Of a stretch of 64,000 nt of DNA, positions 18,690 through 27,958 are shown in pieces. The stretch's first letter is position 1. Every line of letters starts with the position of its first letter. The notes beneath the pieces are model-generated. The model saw nothing but the letters and a program-made list of their open reading frames with translations. It was not told the DNA's origin and made no database searches. The position numbers and the translations under genes were made by a program. The stretch comes from Rhodothermus bifroesti (lineage in GTDB: Bacteria; Bacteroidota; Rhodothermia; Rhodothermales; Rhodothermaceae). The stretch lies in NCBI RefSeq assembly GCF_017908595.1, contig NZ_JAGKTL010000004.1:310001-374000 (forward strand), in the 5' to 3' direction.

Positions 18690-20170
18690 AAGCGTCGGGG
18701 ATCAACAGCCGGCAGTGCCAAAGGACCGGTTAGCAAGCGCGTTGGTTCTGCTTGCAGCCGATGCTGGATCCAGTTTTCTTCGAGCAAATCAGCTGGACTG
18801 GGCCGAAGTTCCGGATGCCATCGGAAGCCCTCTAGCCTAAAAGGCTCCGGAATCTGGTCAGGGCTATATTGCGTGCCCTGCACGCCGCCTTGTACGCGTA
18901 CGCGGCGCACGCTTTCGCGTTCAAACCAGAGCGTGATTTCGTCCCCGGAGATGCGTACAGCGCCTCGAAGCGAGTCGTTGCGGTCGCGCAGAAAGTAGAT
19001 CGCCTCAGCGTTAGGTCCAACAACCAGCTGGCGGAGGGAATCCTGTTCGAGGTATCCTACAAGCCGCCTTCCTCGAAGCTGCTGCAACCGCTGTAGGACG
19101 GTGTCTTGTTGCACCACAAAGGGGTTGGGCGCAACCCACAGCGTGTCGCGTGCGTGGCCATCGCCGCTTAGGCGCAGGGTATCTCCGGTAATTTGGGTAT
19201 GCTCAAACCAGACGATCGGTTGACCAAAAAGCTGCACTACTTCGCGCACGAGGCGACCTTCATGGAGCACCTGTTCGTAGCGCAGAGAATCCGCACGGGC
19301 AGCCAACCGGCGTTGCCAAAGCTGCACGCTGCCATGCGCCACAAGGCGACGCAGCGAATCTTCTCGGCTCAAATGGAGCTGCGTTGCCCGTACCAAAAGC
19401 GTATCAATTGGGGCTTGGGCAGAATCTTGTCGCAGCAGGATCAACAGGGGATGCCCTTCTAAACGGCTATAACCGGTTTGCTCGTTGTTAAAAGCCTGCC
19501 TGCCAAAAAGCAACGTGCGCCTCAGCGTGCCTTCATCCAGGGTGTCCTGCTGGATGATGAAGACGTGGCCCTTTGCCAATGCCACTTCCGTGTCGCGGAA
19601 GTAGATTACCGTATCGGCTTCGAGATAACGTCTTTGGCCCTGAAGGCGCACTTGGCCATAAAATTCCGCTTTTTTTTCGCTAGACCAGTAGGTGCCCCGT
19701 TGGCTCGTCAAAACAGCCGCGCTGTCGGCTAGGCGTACCCCTGCTTCAAAACTAGCCCGTTTTTCCTGGGTATAGTACCATCCAAGCGGAGCTTCGACGG
19801 TCACGCTACCGTCCCAAAGGCGCACGTTGCCAAGGGCGCGACCAATTTTTTGGCGACTATCGTAGTCGATGGTATCTGCGGCTAGGGAGTCGCCACGCTC
19901 CACGATGCGGACGTTTCCCACGAAGCGAATGCGCTCAAGATCTGGCCACTGGATGGCCCGCTGGGCCCAGAGGCGCGTTTCGCCTTGCTGGAGGGAAACA
20001 TTTCCTACAAGTGATCGAAAGCGGCGTCCGGCTGCATCCACTCCTCCGATCAAGGAATCAGCTTGAAGCCATACAGGCCGACGGCTGGTATCGGCTGGCT
20101 GCGCATGAAGCCTCCACCCCATGAGGAGTCCCAGCACTCCTAGTACACGTAAGCAAATCCGAAAGCGCAT
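18686..20170 (-). CDS. OstA/LptA-like periplasmic protein, extended
   Basis: 494 residues with a signal peptide ([19 protein letters not shown], cleaved near HAQP). The body is a long series of beta-rich repeats with the OstA pattern [45 protein letters not shown] and [16 protein letters not shown]. Escherichia coli LptA is about 185 residues; this protein is over twice that, as in many Bacteroidota-type lineages. It probably forms the periplasmic bridge for lipopolysaccharide between LptC and the outer-membrane LptD. It overlaps lptC by one base and lptB by four. The C-terminal half could be a separate function, but repeats continue through it. Confidence 0.85.
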   Translation of the reverse strand: MRFRICLRVLGVLGLLMGWRLHAQPADTSRRPVWLQADSLIGGVDAAGRRFRSLVGNVSLQQGETRLWAQRAIQWPDLERIRFVGNVRIVERGDSLAADTIDYDSRQKIGRALGNVRLWDGSVTVEAPLGWYYTQEKRASFEAGVRLADSAAVLTSQRGTYWSSEKKAEFYGQVRLQGQRRYLEADTVIYFRDTEVALAKGHVFIIQQDTLDEGTLRRTLLFGRQAFNNEQTGYSRLEGHPLLILLRQDSAQAPIDTLLVRATQLHLSREDSLRRLVAHGSVQLWQRRLAARADSLRYEQVLHEGRLVREVVQLFGQPIVWFEHTQITGDTLRLSGDGHARDTLWVAPNPFVVQQDTVLQRLQQLRGRRLVGYLEQDSLRQLVVGPNAEAIYFLRDRNDSLRGAVRISGDEITLWFERESVRRVRVQGGVQGTQYSPDQIPEPFRLEGFRWHPELRPSPADLLEENWIQHRLQAEPTRLLTGPLALPAVDPRRL

Positions 20171-20727
20171 TAGGAAGAAGACGCGGTTTCGACAAGGACG
20201 CGGCCGCTGACGCGTTGCAGGCGATAAGACTCAAGCTGTTCGTCGGCTTCCAGTGCAAAACCTTCCACCTGTTCGGTAGGCGATACCAAGCGCACAAAGC
20301 CTGGAGCTATAAGCCGTTGCTGCGCTTCCAACCATTGCAGCCGATCGGTCCACAGCCGCGTGCCTTTCACAGTTGTTACCTCTACCCTACCCTCAGCCTC
20401 AAACCTGCGGGTAGCCTCGCTGTAAATCACACGTTGTGCTTGCAATTGAGCGCTGGTATCTCCCTCGGGGGTAAACAGCCATCCCTGAACGGGCGTGCCT
20501 TCGAGTACAATACGCACACTGTCGCCTGCTTCGTAGCGCAGCATCCGCTCGGCCTTCAGTTGCAAACGGGGCTGCCCATCCACGGATAAGCGATAGTCTA
20601 CCTGCTGGCTTTCCTGCGCTGCGGCCTGTTCAGCAGCCACAGCTGCAATCACCTCGGGAGACGGCGGGCGCGCGCAGGTGATTCCAAACAAACTGAGTCC
20701 ACTCAAAAACAGCACTACATATCTCAT
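20170..20727 (-). CDS. lptC: LPS export ABC transporter periplasmic protein LptC
   Basis: 185 residues from the ATG at 20727, which overlaps the upstream stop (ATGA). The N-terminal hydrophobic segment (MRYVVLFLSGLSLFGITC) could be a membrane anchor or a lipoprotein signal with a weak lipobox. The rest is a beta-jellyroll of the LptC type, with the pattern AERMLRYEAGDSVRIVLEG, VIYSEATRRFEAEGRVEVTT and GTRLWTDRLQWL. LptC passes lipopolysaccharide from the LptB2FG extractor to LptA, the next gene. Confidence 0.88.
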   Translation of the reverse strand: MRYVVLFLSGLSLFGITCARPPSPEVIAAVAAEQAAAQESQQVDYRLSVDGQPRLQLKAERMLRYEAGDSVRIVLEGTPVQGWLFTPEGDTSAQLQAQRVIYSEATRRFEAEGRVEVTTVKGTRLWTDRLQWLEAQQRLIAPGFVRLVSPTEQVEGFALEADEQLESYRLQRVSGRVLVETASSS

Positions 20728-21422
20728 ATTACCGCCTGCTGGCCTGGCGTAAGAACAGTCCAGGCCGTTTGTACTGACGATCCGCAATACTGAAGCCAAC
20801 CGGCAAATTCACGGCAGATTTCCTGCAACTGTGCTGCAGAAACGACCGAAGCAGGCGCGTAGATGCAAGCCGCCACACGCGTTGTACCCGCATGCGTTTT
20901 GGTCATCAGACTGTCTTTGACGGGATTGACAATAGGCTCGTCGCATGCGGTCTTGGCATCCACGCGGCATCCCACCATCAGGTCGTGCAAATCGATTGTC
21001 TGTGCTGCACTATTGAAAACATACGTTTCGCCTTTGCGTCCTAGGCGAAAGCGAAACTGCGACGTTGCAGCACGATCAAGGTCCCAAAGCGATACTGGCA
21101 GCATTTCGCGTAAGCTGATAAAGTTAGCCACATCCACCGGTGCGTTAATGCGCGGAAAGGCGTTTTCCTGCACTGCTCGAAGCAGGTATTCACTGGCAGG
21201 CTTGGCGCGTCCGGTAGGCTTATAAGAGCCGTTGCGTAACAGGTCGCGTACTGCCTGTCGGCGCGCTTCGTCTTCTGGAGCAAGCGGCTGCTGACGGGCA
21301 GCCAAGAGTGCAGCCAAGGCAGCTTCAAAAGCTTCTGGCAACACGCTCGCTTGGAGATTTTCAGCACGTACAATCCCCAGCAATGCGTCGCTGCGGGGAA
21401 TTTGGTGCACAATTTCTATCAT
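20724..21422 (-). CDS. Stand-alone B3/4 tRNA-binding domain protein
   Basis: 232 residues from the ATG at 21422. The body matches the B3/4 domain of phenylalanyl-tRNA synthetase beta subunits, which edits mischarged Tyr-tRNA. Visible segments include INAPVDVANFISL and LPVSLWDLDR. Stand-alone B3/4 proteins are common in bacteria and may act as trans-editing or tRNA-binding factors; their function is not settled. The distinctive point is its place: its stop overlaps the lptC start by 4 bp, making it the first gene of the lptC-lptA-lptB operon. Confidence 0.85.
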   Translation of the reverse strand: MIEIVHQIPRSDALLGIVRAENLQASVLPEAFEAALAALLAARQQPLAPEDEARRQAVRDLLRNGSYKPTGRAKPASEYLLRAVQENAFPRINAPVDVANFISLREMLPVSLWDLDRAATSQFRFRLGRKGETYVFNSAAQTIDLHDLMVGCRVDAKTACDEPIVNPVKDSLMTKTHAGTTRVAACIYAPASVVSAAQLQEICREFAGWLQYCGSSVQTAWTVLTPGQQAVI

Positions 21423-21582
21423 GGTTTTTTCAGGGCTTTTCTTTCCTGTCAAAAGATTGTAGTATAGGACATCTGGGTGGTATGGAGTTTGATAGCCCAG
21501 GATTATGGTTTTGGCTTTGTGGCCTTAAAGAAGGCCCAGGTGTGTCGATACTCCTATTACCCCCAAGCAGCCCCAAAAACGT

Positions 21583-21945
21583 ATGATGACCAACCCGTCA
21601 GTCATGAGTTTTGCAGTTGAACCCCTGAACGCCGAAACTGTCGTCCTGCACGTTGGCAAAGCCCTGGATTTTCGAAACGCGGCAGAGTTTAAGAGCCTAT
21701 GCCAAGAGTACGTCCAGCAGGGCGTACGCAATTTTATTTTAGACTTTTCGGAAACAGGCATTCTGGACTCTACAGGCCTAGGGGCCATTTTTTCCCTTTA
21801 CCGGCAGATTTCCCCACGTAACGGCCAGGTGGTCTTTGCCGCCGTGTCGCGGCCTGTTCAGGTAGTGGTTCAGCTTACGCGAACGTACAAAGTTTTCCGG
21901 CAGTTTCCCACGGTCGACGCGGCTAAAGAAGCCCTCCAGGAATGA
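21583..21945 (+). CDS. STAS-domain anti-sigma-factor antagonist
   Basis: 120 residues, a single STAS domain. The region FILDFSETGILDSTGLGAIFSLYRQ matches the family motif in which a serine or threonine after Asp is phosphorylated; Ser and Thr of LDSTGLG are present. In partner-switching systems of the RsbV or SpoIIAA type the unphosphorylated protein binds the anti-sigma kinase. The next two genes encode such a kinase-like ATPase and a PP2C phosphatase, so the module is complete apart from the regulated target. Confidence 0.93.
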   Translation: MMTNPSVMSFAVEPLNAETVVLHVGKALDFRNAAEFKSLCQEYVQQGVRNFILDFSETGILDSTGLGAIFSLYRQISPRNGQVVFAAVSRPVQVVVQLTRTYKVFRQFPTVDAAKEALQE

Positions 21946-21981
21946 CATGGGGTACCTTTTTAGAGTCCCCTTTAAACAGCA

Positions 21982-22425
21982 ATGCAAGAAGTGCAGTACC
22001 GCTTTGAAAACCTGGAAGAGGTCATCGACCGGATACATGCCCTTTTTGAGGCAGATGCTGCAGGGCTCCCGTTGCCAGCAGACACGGACCTGCGCTATCG
22101 CATCCGGCTTGTCATTCACGAATGGCTGGCCAACCTGGTGCAGCACGCCCGGTTTGCTCAGCCCCCTACGATTCAACTGACGCTCCGCAGTAACGGCCGT
22201 AAAGTAGAGTGCTTTATTGACGATAACTCGGAGGGATTTGATCTTAACGGACGGCTGAAATCTCACCCTTCGCTCACGGAAGCTTTTCCAGAGCGCGGAA
22301 TGGGTTTGCACTTTATGCGTGCCTGCACGCAAGAGCTGACCTACATACGCTTGAAAGACGGACGCCACCGGCTGGCTTTTAAGGTTTCAACTGATGAAGA
22401 TCCATGGCTCGATATTCCATTTTAG
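21982..22425 (+). CDS. HATPase-domain anti-sigma/serine kinase (RsbW-like)
   Basis: 147 residues. The GHKL ATPase fold is shown by the N box (VIHEWLANLVQHA), a G1 box that reads DDNSEGFDL where the usual form is DxGxGF, and a G2 box FPERGMGLHFMRACTQ. It should bind ATP and either hold a sigma factor or phosphorylate the STAS protein encoded 36 bp upstream. The altered G1 glycine may slow nucleotide turnover; this is inference. Its 3' end overlaps the following response-regulator gene by 22 bp. Confidence 0.92.
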   Translation: MQEVQYRFENLEEVIDRIHALFEADAAGLPLPADTDLRYRIRLVIHEWLANLVQHARFAQPPTIQLTLRSNGRKVECFIDDNSEGFDLNGRLKSHPSLTEAFPERGMGLHFMRACTQELTYIRLKDGRHRLAFKVSTDEDPWLDIPF

Positions 22426-23519
22426 TGGTTGAGGATGAGCATACGCTGCGACGGCTTCTGGAGTACCGTCTAGGCAAGCACTATCGGGTGCGCTCTGCCC
22501 CTGATGGCGAAGAAGCGCTACAACTCGTCCAAGAAGAAATCCCGGATCTGATCATCTCCGATATCATGATGCCCAAAATGGACGGGTTTGCTTTGCAGCA
22601 GGCCCTGCAAGCCCGAAAGGAAACCCGTACCATTCCGTTCATCTTTCTAACCGCCAAAGCCGACGAACAAAGCCGCTTACGCGGCATGCGTATGGGTGTC
22701 GACGACTACATCACCAAACCTTTCGATATCGACCAGCTTATGGCGCGCATTGAGCGCCTACTTGAGCGTACCAAGTACTTTCAAACGCAACTCGACGCCC
22801 GCATTGGCCAGGACTTTTCCCAAAAACTCATGCCCAAGCGTTTGCCAACCGTTTCGGGCTATCGTCTCTATTTCCACAACAGCCCTCGGGAGTATGGCGG
22901 TGGTGACTTTTTCGACTGGACGCAACACCCCAGTGGCGCTTTTTACTTGGCCATTGGTGACGTTATGGGCAAAGGACTCCAGGCCAAGTTTTATGCCTTT
23001 AGCTTCTTAAGCTACATTCGAGGCACGCTCTATGCCACGTTGCAAACCGTTGAGTCGCCGGCAGAGCTGCTCAAGCGGGTCAACCACGTGCTCATGCAAG
23101 ACAACGTCATGGAGGAAACGTTTGCCTCGCTCTTGATTGCCCGCTGGGATCCTGCACGCCACCAAATCACATATGCCAATGCAGGCCACTGCCGTCCCAT
23201 CCTGGTAAAGGATGCACAAACAGCAGAAGTGGTCGAATACAGCGACCTGATTCTAGGGCTAGATGCGCAGGCGACGTTCCAAGACATCACGTTGACCATT
23301 CCGAGCGGTGGTGGATTGCTCCTCTACACGGATGGCCTTGTTGAGCAGCGAAACGCGCAAGGGGAAATGTTTGGTGAAAAAGGCCTCGTTGAGCTTACCC
23401 CGCACCTTATTGGCTCCGAAGATCCGGTCGAAACGCTACTCTCGAGCGTTTTAAGTTGCTGTCAGGTCGACACGTTTGCGGATGATATCCTCTTTTTCTG
23501 GATGGAACGGTTGGCCTAA
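22404..23519 (+). CDS. Response regulator with PP2C (SpoIIE-type) phosphatase output
   Basis: 371 residues. Receiver domain 1-125 with acidic pair E10/D11, phospho-acceptor Asp53 (IISDIMMPK), Thr83 and Lys105. After a helical linker comes a PP2C-type serine phosphatase domain with metal ligands in YGGGDFFDW, AIGDVMGKG and LLYTDGLVEQRN. When phosphorylated it should dephosphorylate the STAS protein two genes upstream, releasing the sigma factor or other target. No histidine kinase is adjacent. The 3' end overlaps menE on the opposite strand by 4 bp. Confidence 0.95.
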   Translation: MARYSILVVEDEHTLRRLLEYRLGKHYRVRSAPDGEEALQLVQEEIPDLIISDIMMPKMDGFALQQALQARKETRTIPFIFLTAKADEQSRLRGMRMGVDDYITKPFDIDQLMARIERLLERTKYFQTQLDARIGQDFSQKLMPKRLPTVSGYRLYFHNSPREYGGGDFFDWTQHPSGAFYLAIGDVMGKGLQAKFYAFSFLSYIRGTLYATLQTVESPAELLKRVNHVLMQDNVMEETFASLLIARWDPARHQITYANAGHCRPILVKDAQTAEVVEYSDLILGLDAQATFQDITLTIPSGGGLLLYTDGLVEQRNAQGEMFGEKGLVELTPHLIGSEDPVETLLSSVLSCCQVDTFADDILFFWMERLA

Positions 23520-24955
23520 GGCTGCCCTTTTTGCTGCCAGCGGTGCGCAGCTTCTCGCTCTAGCCAAGCACGCGACACCTTTACGCCTTCTGCGGTTTGC
23601 ATTGGCCATGGCCAAAAGGCTACCGGAATCATAAAACCCGGCAACACGGCGCGCAGCTGCGCACGCCAACGCTCTGGTGCCCAAGCAGCGCCTTCGGCAA
23701 GCTGCACAAACGCTGCGGGTCGCTGCCCGAACTCCTCATCTGCAACAGGCACCACTACAGCCTGTGCAATACCGCTAAGCTGAAGCAAGGCAGCTTCAAT
23801 GGTTTCCGGCTGAATATTTTCTCCCCCAGAGATAAACTGGTTATCTCGGCGACCCGTTACCTGCAGATATCCTTGGGCATCCCATGCCCCCAAATCCCCG
23901 GTATCGAACCATCCTTCTGGATCAAAAGGCTGCACCAGACGACCGGCTTCCACGTAACCCATAAAGCGGACCGCTCCTCGAACCCATATCGTTCCATCGT
24001 GCCCTAACCGAACTTCTCGGTATGGTAGCACCCGGCCGGCGGTGCGCAGCACCTCGGGCGTTGCTCCCGAAGGGGTTACGGTCACGAGCGAGGCGGTTTC
24101 GGTGAGGCCATAGCTCATGTGCAACGGCCATCCGCGCCCGACGCCTTCCGCAAGCAAAGCTTCGGGCACGGCGCTTCCACCCAGCAACACAGCCCGCAAC
24201 GCCGGTGGTGGTGGGCCGTCATGCGCACGCAAAAGCCTCCAAAGCTGCGTATGCACCAGCGAGGCGTGCGTCACCCCATAGCGTGCCATGGCCGCTCCTA
24301 TAGGCTCCTGTCGTTCAGGAACCACGATGGTTGCCCCATAAAGTAAGCAACGCATCACCACCCCCATCCCGCCAACATGGTACAGCGGCAAAACGAGCAA
24401 CCATCGGTCGCCTGGTTTGAGGGAAAAAATAGCCTGCGCTCCACGCGCACTCCAAACCAGCTGGCCCAGTGCATGCAGCACGCCTTTGGGTGCGCCGGTG
24501 CTCCCAGAGGTAAAAAAGACTGCTGCCGGCTGGTCCAGCGTAAGTAGCGGCGCACAGCACTCAAGCGTTTTTCCACCTGCTTCTAGCACTTCCACCGGCC
24601 ACACCGGAATCTCTGCCGTCACTGGCCGATCTACCACCAACCCTTCTAGACCAACTTGCCGGATAAAAGCAGCAAGGCCGCTGGCGGGTAAGCGCGTGCT
24701 TAGCAAACAGGCCACAGCCCGCAGGCGCCATAGTGCAAGCAGCAAGGTCACCGTACGCACAGGATCCTCTACCCAAAGGCCAATCCGTCTTCCTTCAGCC
24801 ACGCCTTCCTGCTGCAACCGGGCTACTATTTGTCGCACGCGAAACTCTAGGTCCGCAGCCGTCCAAATTTTCGTACCGTGCACTAGGAACGGATGCGCAG
24901 GCTGCGTCTGCCAGCGGCGAAACAGGGGACACAAGAATTCACGCGGAGAAGCCAT
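23516..24955 (-). CDS. menE: o-Succinylbenzoate-CoA ligase
   Basis: 479 residues, an acyl-adenylate-forming (ANL) enzyme. The phosphate loop is FFTSGSTGAPKGVLH, followed by MSYGLTETASLVTVTP, the hinge motif WFDTGDLGAWDAQGYLQVTGR and a C-terminal lysine in AEGVKVSRAWL. It activates o-succinylbenzoate with CoA in menaquinone synthesis. Assignment to menE rather than another acyl-CoA ligase rests on size and on overlap with menC (17 bp) and menA upstream. Confidence 0.92.
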   Translation of the reverse strand: MASPREFLCPLFRRWQTQPAHPFLVHGTKIWTAADLEFRVRQIVARLQQEGVAEGRRIGLWVEDPVRTVTLLLALWRLRAVACLLSTRLPASGLAAFIRQVGLEGLVVDRPVTAEIPVWPVEVLEAGGKTLECCAPLLTLDQPAAVFFTSGSTGAPKGVLHALGQLVWSARGAQAIFSLKPGDRWLLVLPLYHVGGMGVVMRCLLYGATIVVPERQEPIGAAMARYGVTHASLVHTQLWRLLRAHDGPPPPALRAVLLGGSAVPEALLAEGVGRGWPLHMSYGLTETASLVTVTPSGATPEVLRTAGRVLPYREVRLGHDGTIWVRGAVRFMGYVEAGRLVQPFDPEGWFDTGDLGAWDAQGYLQVTGRRDNQFISGGENIQPETIEAALLQLSGIAQAVVVPVADEEFGQRPAAFVQLAEGAAWAPERWRAQLRAVLPGFMIPVAFWPWPMQTAEGVKVSRAWLEREAAHRWQQKGQP

Positions 24956-26018
24956 GCATGAGCATGCGTTGATTACACGTTAACTTTTGACCCAACACTT
25001 CGGGGACCGACACGATTGGCCCTAGCGCTAAAGGAGGCCAAACGGTATCGGCCGCAAGCCACCGGTACGGGTCAAGTCCGGCCGCAGCATGGCTTTGGGA
25101 GGCAGCGGCCAATGCCAGCACGCCACGCGTACCAACGCCACTTTCAAAGGCACTGCTCCAAACGACTTGCATGCCTAGGGCCTGCGCTTCGCGTGCGCGT
25201 TCAAGCGCGCAAAACACGCCACCAAGACACATCGGTTTGAGCACCACAACGCGTGCAAAAGCCCAGTTAGCCAAGGGCTGCTCTGGAAAAGCCGCTAGCG
25301 TTTCGTCAAGGGCTAGAGGGATGGGGCTTCGGTGCGCAAATGCAGCCAAGTCTTCTACGTTTTTGACAGGCTCTTCAAGATAAGCAATGTGCAGATCAGC
25401 AACGGCCTCAGCAAAGGCCAGTGCTTCCGAAAGCTTCCAGGCGCGATTTGCATCTAGCCGAATCTCTACCTTCGGTCCTAGCACAGCTCGAACCTGTCGC
25501 ACCCTTTGGATGTCTGCTGCAAGCGACTGGCGTCCAACTTTCAGCTTGACCACGCTATAGCCTGCCTCACGCAGGGCAAGCAAAGCAGAAGGATCTGCCT
25601 CTGAAGCGATCAAGGCATTGACCGCTACCACGGGCAAAGGCGATGGCGCAAGCCAGGCGTCTAACCGCTTTCCAGTCCAAGCCGCCATCCATCCCGCCAG
25701 GGCAAGCTCAATGCCCCAGCGGACTGAAGCCGGAACGGCCCGCAGCACGTCTTTGAGCACTGCAGCAAGCAACTCCGGATGCTCAGGCAACTGGTTTGGC
25801 AACCGGCAGATGCAAGCCTTAAGCGCTTGCTCGGCTTCTTCAAGCGTTTCCAGACTCAAACCTGGAAGCGGGGCTACTTCTCCCCAGCCTCTCATGCCTT
25901 CTGCCTCAACAATGACCACCCCTCCTTGGCGCACGCGCCCGCCAGAAGGCAACGGCGCACGAAGCGGCAAGGCAAAGCGAAGCCAGTGCCAACATGCCTT
26001 GTTTAGGTTAGCACCCAT
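24939..26018 (-). CDS. menC: o-Succinylbenzoate synthase
   Basis: 359 residues of the enolase superfamily. The KxK acid-base motif is seen in VVKLKVGRQ, the metal ligands in RLDANRAW, AYLEEPVKN and LALDETLA, and the second lysine in VVLKPMCLGG. MenC dehydrates SHCHC to o-succinylbenzoate. It overlaps menE downstream by 17 bp and menA upstream by 16 bp, so the three are coupled. Confidence 0.93.
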   Translation of the reverse strand: MGANLNKACWHWLRFALPLRAPLPSGGRVRQGGVVIVEAEGMRGWGEVAPLPGLSLETLEEAEQALKACICRLPNQLPEHPELLAAVLKDVLRAVPASVRWGIELALAGWMAAWTGKRLDAWLAPSPLPVVAVNALIASEADPSALLALREAGYSVVKLKVGRQSLAADIQRVRQVRAVLGPKVEIRLDANRAWKLSEALAFAEAVADLHIAYLEEPVKNVEDLAAFAHRSPIPLALDETLAAFPEQPLANWAFARVVVLKPMCLGGVFCALERAREAQALGMQVVWSSAFESGVGTRGVLALAAASQSHAAAGLDPYRWLAADTVWPPLALGPIVSVPEVLGQKLTCNQRMLMHGFSA

Positions 26019-26914
26019 CCTATCGAAAACAGGACGCTGTAGACCAGGAGCAAGCGACCAGTTCCTGCCAGTAAAGCATTGAGCACCGCAGCCTCTGTGT
26101 GCTCAGCTAACGTGCGCACAGCGCGCACCGTGGCAGGCAGCAGCGCGAGCACAGCCATAGCACCCCCATGTCGCCACGTTGCCCAAAACCACAAAACAGG
26201 CAATGCCAGTGCTCCGAGAAGACAACAAGCATACAGCCCAACGCCAAACGCTCGACCAAAGCGGACTACTGGTGTGCGCTTTCCAGCATGCCGATCCTCT
26301 TCGAGATCTCGTACGTTGTTCACCAGCAAAATGCCCGTTGCTATCAGTCCCGGCGCCAGTCCCATAACCAGCACCTCCTTGGTGATTGAGAGCGTCTGCA
26401 CATAGTAGGTACCGCCAACGGCTACAGGCCCAAAAAAAATCAATACAAAAAGCTCCCCCAGTCCTATATAAGCCAACGCATAGCGGCCACTGGTGTACAG
26501 GATGCCGAACAGTATCGAAAGTAAACCGATGGCAAGCACGGGCCAACCTCCGCGCCAAATCAGGTAAAGGCCAGCCACCACAGCTAATGCGAACGTCAGC
26601 GCCGTAGCACGCCGCATGGCTTCGGGCGTTACCCATCCTGCAGCGGTAACGCGCAGCGGACCTTTCCGCATGGCTGTGTCGGCACCTTTCAGAAAGTCGG
26701 CATAGTCGTTGGCAAAGTTTGTCCCAATCTGAATCAGCAAGGCTCCAACCAGCGCCAGCAGTGCCGAAGGCAAGTGAAATCCTCCATCGGTCCAGGCCAT
26801 GGTCGAACCCATGAGCACAGGTGCGACAGAAGCCGCTAGCGTTTTGGGCCGTGCAGCCAGTATCCAAACGCGCCAGCGCGGTAGTGAAGTGGCAGATTCC
26901 CTAAGCGTACGCAT
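26003..26914 (-). CDS. menA: 1,4-dihydroxy-2-naphthoate polyprenyltransferase
   Basis: 303 residues with about eight membrane helices. A UbiA-family enzyme with the two aspartate-rich sites, NFANDYADFLKGAD and VNNVRDLEEDRHAGKRT, that bind magnesium-diphosphate of the prenyl donor. The N-terminus WILAARPKTLAASVAPVLMG is typical of MenA rather than UbiA. It attaches the isoprenoid tail in the membrane. First of the menA-menC-menE block, 33 bp after the LysR gene, which is on the same strand. Confidence 0.95.
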   Translation of the reverse strand: MRTLRESATSLPRWRVWILAARPKTLAASVAPVLMGSTMAWTDGGFHLPSALLALVGALLIQIGTNFANDYADFLKGADTAMRKGPLRVTAAGWVTPEAMRRATALTFALAVVAGLYLIWRGGWPVLAIGLLSILFGILYTSGRYALAYIGLGELFVLIFFGPVAVGGTYYVQTLSITKEVLVMGLAPGLIATGILLVNNVRDLEEDRHAGKRTPVVRFGRAFGVGLYACCLLGALALPVLWFWATWRHGGAMAVLALLPATVRAVRTLAEHTEAAVLNALLAGTGRLLLVYSVLFSIGWVLT

Positions 26915-26947
26915 GCTTCTAAAAAAGCTCGTTGCAGCAAGGCGCCT

Positions 26948-27859
26948 TCACGCCCGAACAGCATGCCCGTTCCGCGCCGCAGCCAGCCAGAGGGCCAGCA
27001 TTTCCTCAAAAGCCTGCGTAGCCCGGCAACGATAGGCTCCCTGGCGATGCAGCATACCCACCGTTCGGTGCGGCGGCGGCATAGGTAGACGCACAGCCTT
27101 AAGGCCCTGGGCAGCATCGATGCGCAGCGTCCACTCGGGCAGCACAGTGGCCAACCCTAACGTCCGCACCAGGTAAAGCAGCCCCTCGATCGTATTCACC
27201 TCTAGCGCCACTTTGGGCTCCAGCCCTGCAGCCCGCGCCCAGCGATCCCAAAGCCTTCGCGTGCAGTACGTGGTGGGCAACAGTACCAGCTCAACGGCTT
27301 TCAGTTCGAGCAAGGAAGCCCTATGGCACGCAGCCAAGGGATGCGTTGGCGGTGTAATCAGCACCAACTCCTCCTCAAAAAGAGGGCTTGCCTCCAGCCC
27401 TTCACGGGTTGGCGGCACAAAACCCAGCCCAAGCTGAAAGCGTCCTTCAAGCACGCCCGCTTCTACCTCATCAGCGGGCAACGCCATCACTTGCAGCCGC
27501 ACGCCCGGGTATTGCCGGACAAACAAAGTGACCACTTGGGGTATCAGGTAGGCTTGCACGGTTTGCACCGCACCGATCACCAGGTTTCCGCGCTGCAAGC
27601 CCTGCAACTCATCTAAAGCCACACGCATAGCCTCCAGCTCGGCCAGCATACGCCGGGCATGCGCAGCGACCACTTCACCCGCTGCCGTAAGCCGCACTGG
27701 CGTTGTCGATCGGTCCACCAGCACCTCTCCCAAAGCCTCCTCCAGCTTACGGATTTGCTGCGACAAGGCCGGCTGCGATACAAAGCACCGCTCAGCTGCC
27801 TTCGTAAAATGCCCTTCCTCAGCCACCGCCAGAAAATAGCGTAATGCGCGCAGATCCAT
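26948..27859 (-). CDS. LysR-family transcriptional regulator
   Basis: 303 residues. The N-terminal winged helix-turn-helix reads MDLRALRYFLAVAEEGHFTK, then AAERCFVSQPALSQQIRKLE. The C-terminal effector domain (about 90-295) has cysteines in ACHRAS, TYCTRRL and YRCRATQ but no clear OxyR disulfide pair. Best general resemblance is to CynR/CysB-like members. It is divergent from the protoglobin gene with 99 bp of AT-rich DNA between, the usual arrangement for a LysR regulator and its target, and lies directly upstream of menA on its own strand. Regulation of the protoglobin, of itself and perhaps of men genes is inferred from this layout. Confidence 0.94.
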   Translation of the reverse strand: MDLRALRYFLAVAEEGHFTKAAERCFVSQPALSQQIRKLEEALGEVLVDRSTTPVRLTAAGEVVAAHARRMLAELEAMRVALDELQGLQRGNLVIGAVQTVQAYLIPQVVTLFVRQYPGVRLQVMALPADEVEAGVLEGRFQLGLGFVPPTREGLEASPLFEEELVLITPPTHPLAACHRASLLELKAVELVLLPTTYCTRRLWDRWARAAGLEPKVALEVNTIEGLLYLVRTLGLATVLPEWTLRIDAAQGLKAVRLPMPPPHRTVGMLHRQGAYRCRATQAFEEMLALWLAAARNGHAVRA

Positions 27860-27958
27860 AACTTTTTCTTATCTCATTTAGAAAAACAAAAAATTTTACT
27901 TATACAAGCTACGGGCATTAACTTGCTTTTGTCAATCCTTAACCATTGAGGTGTTGCC

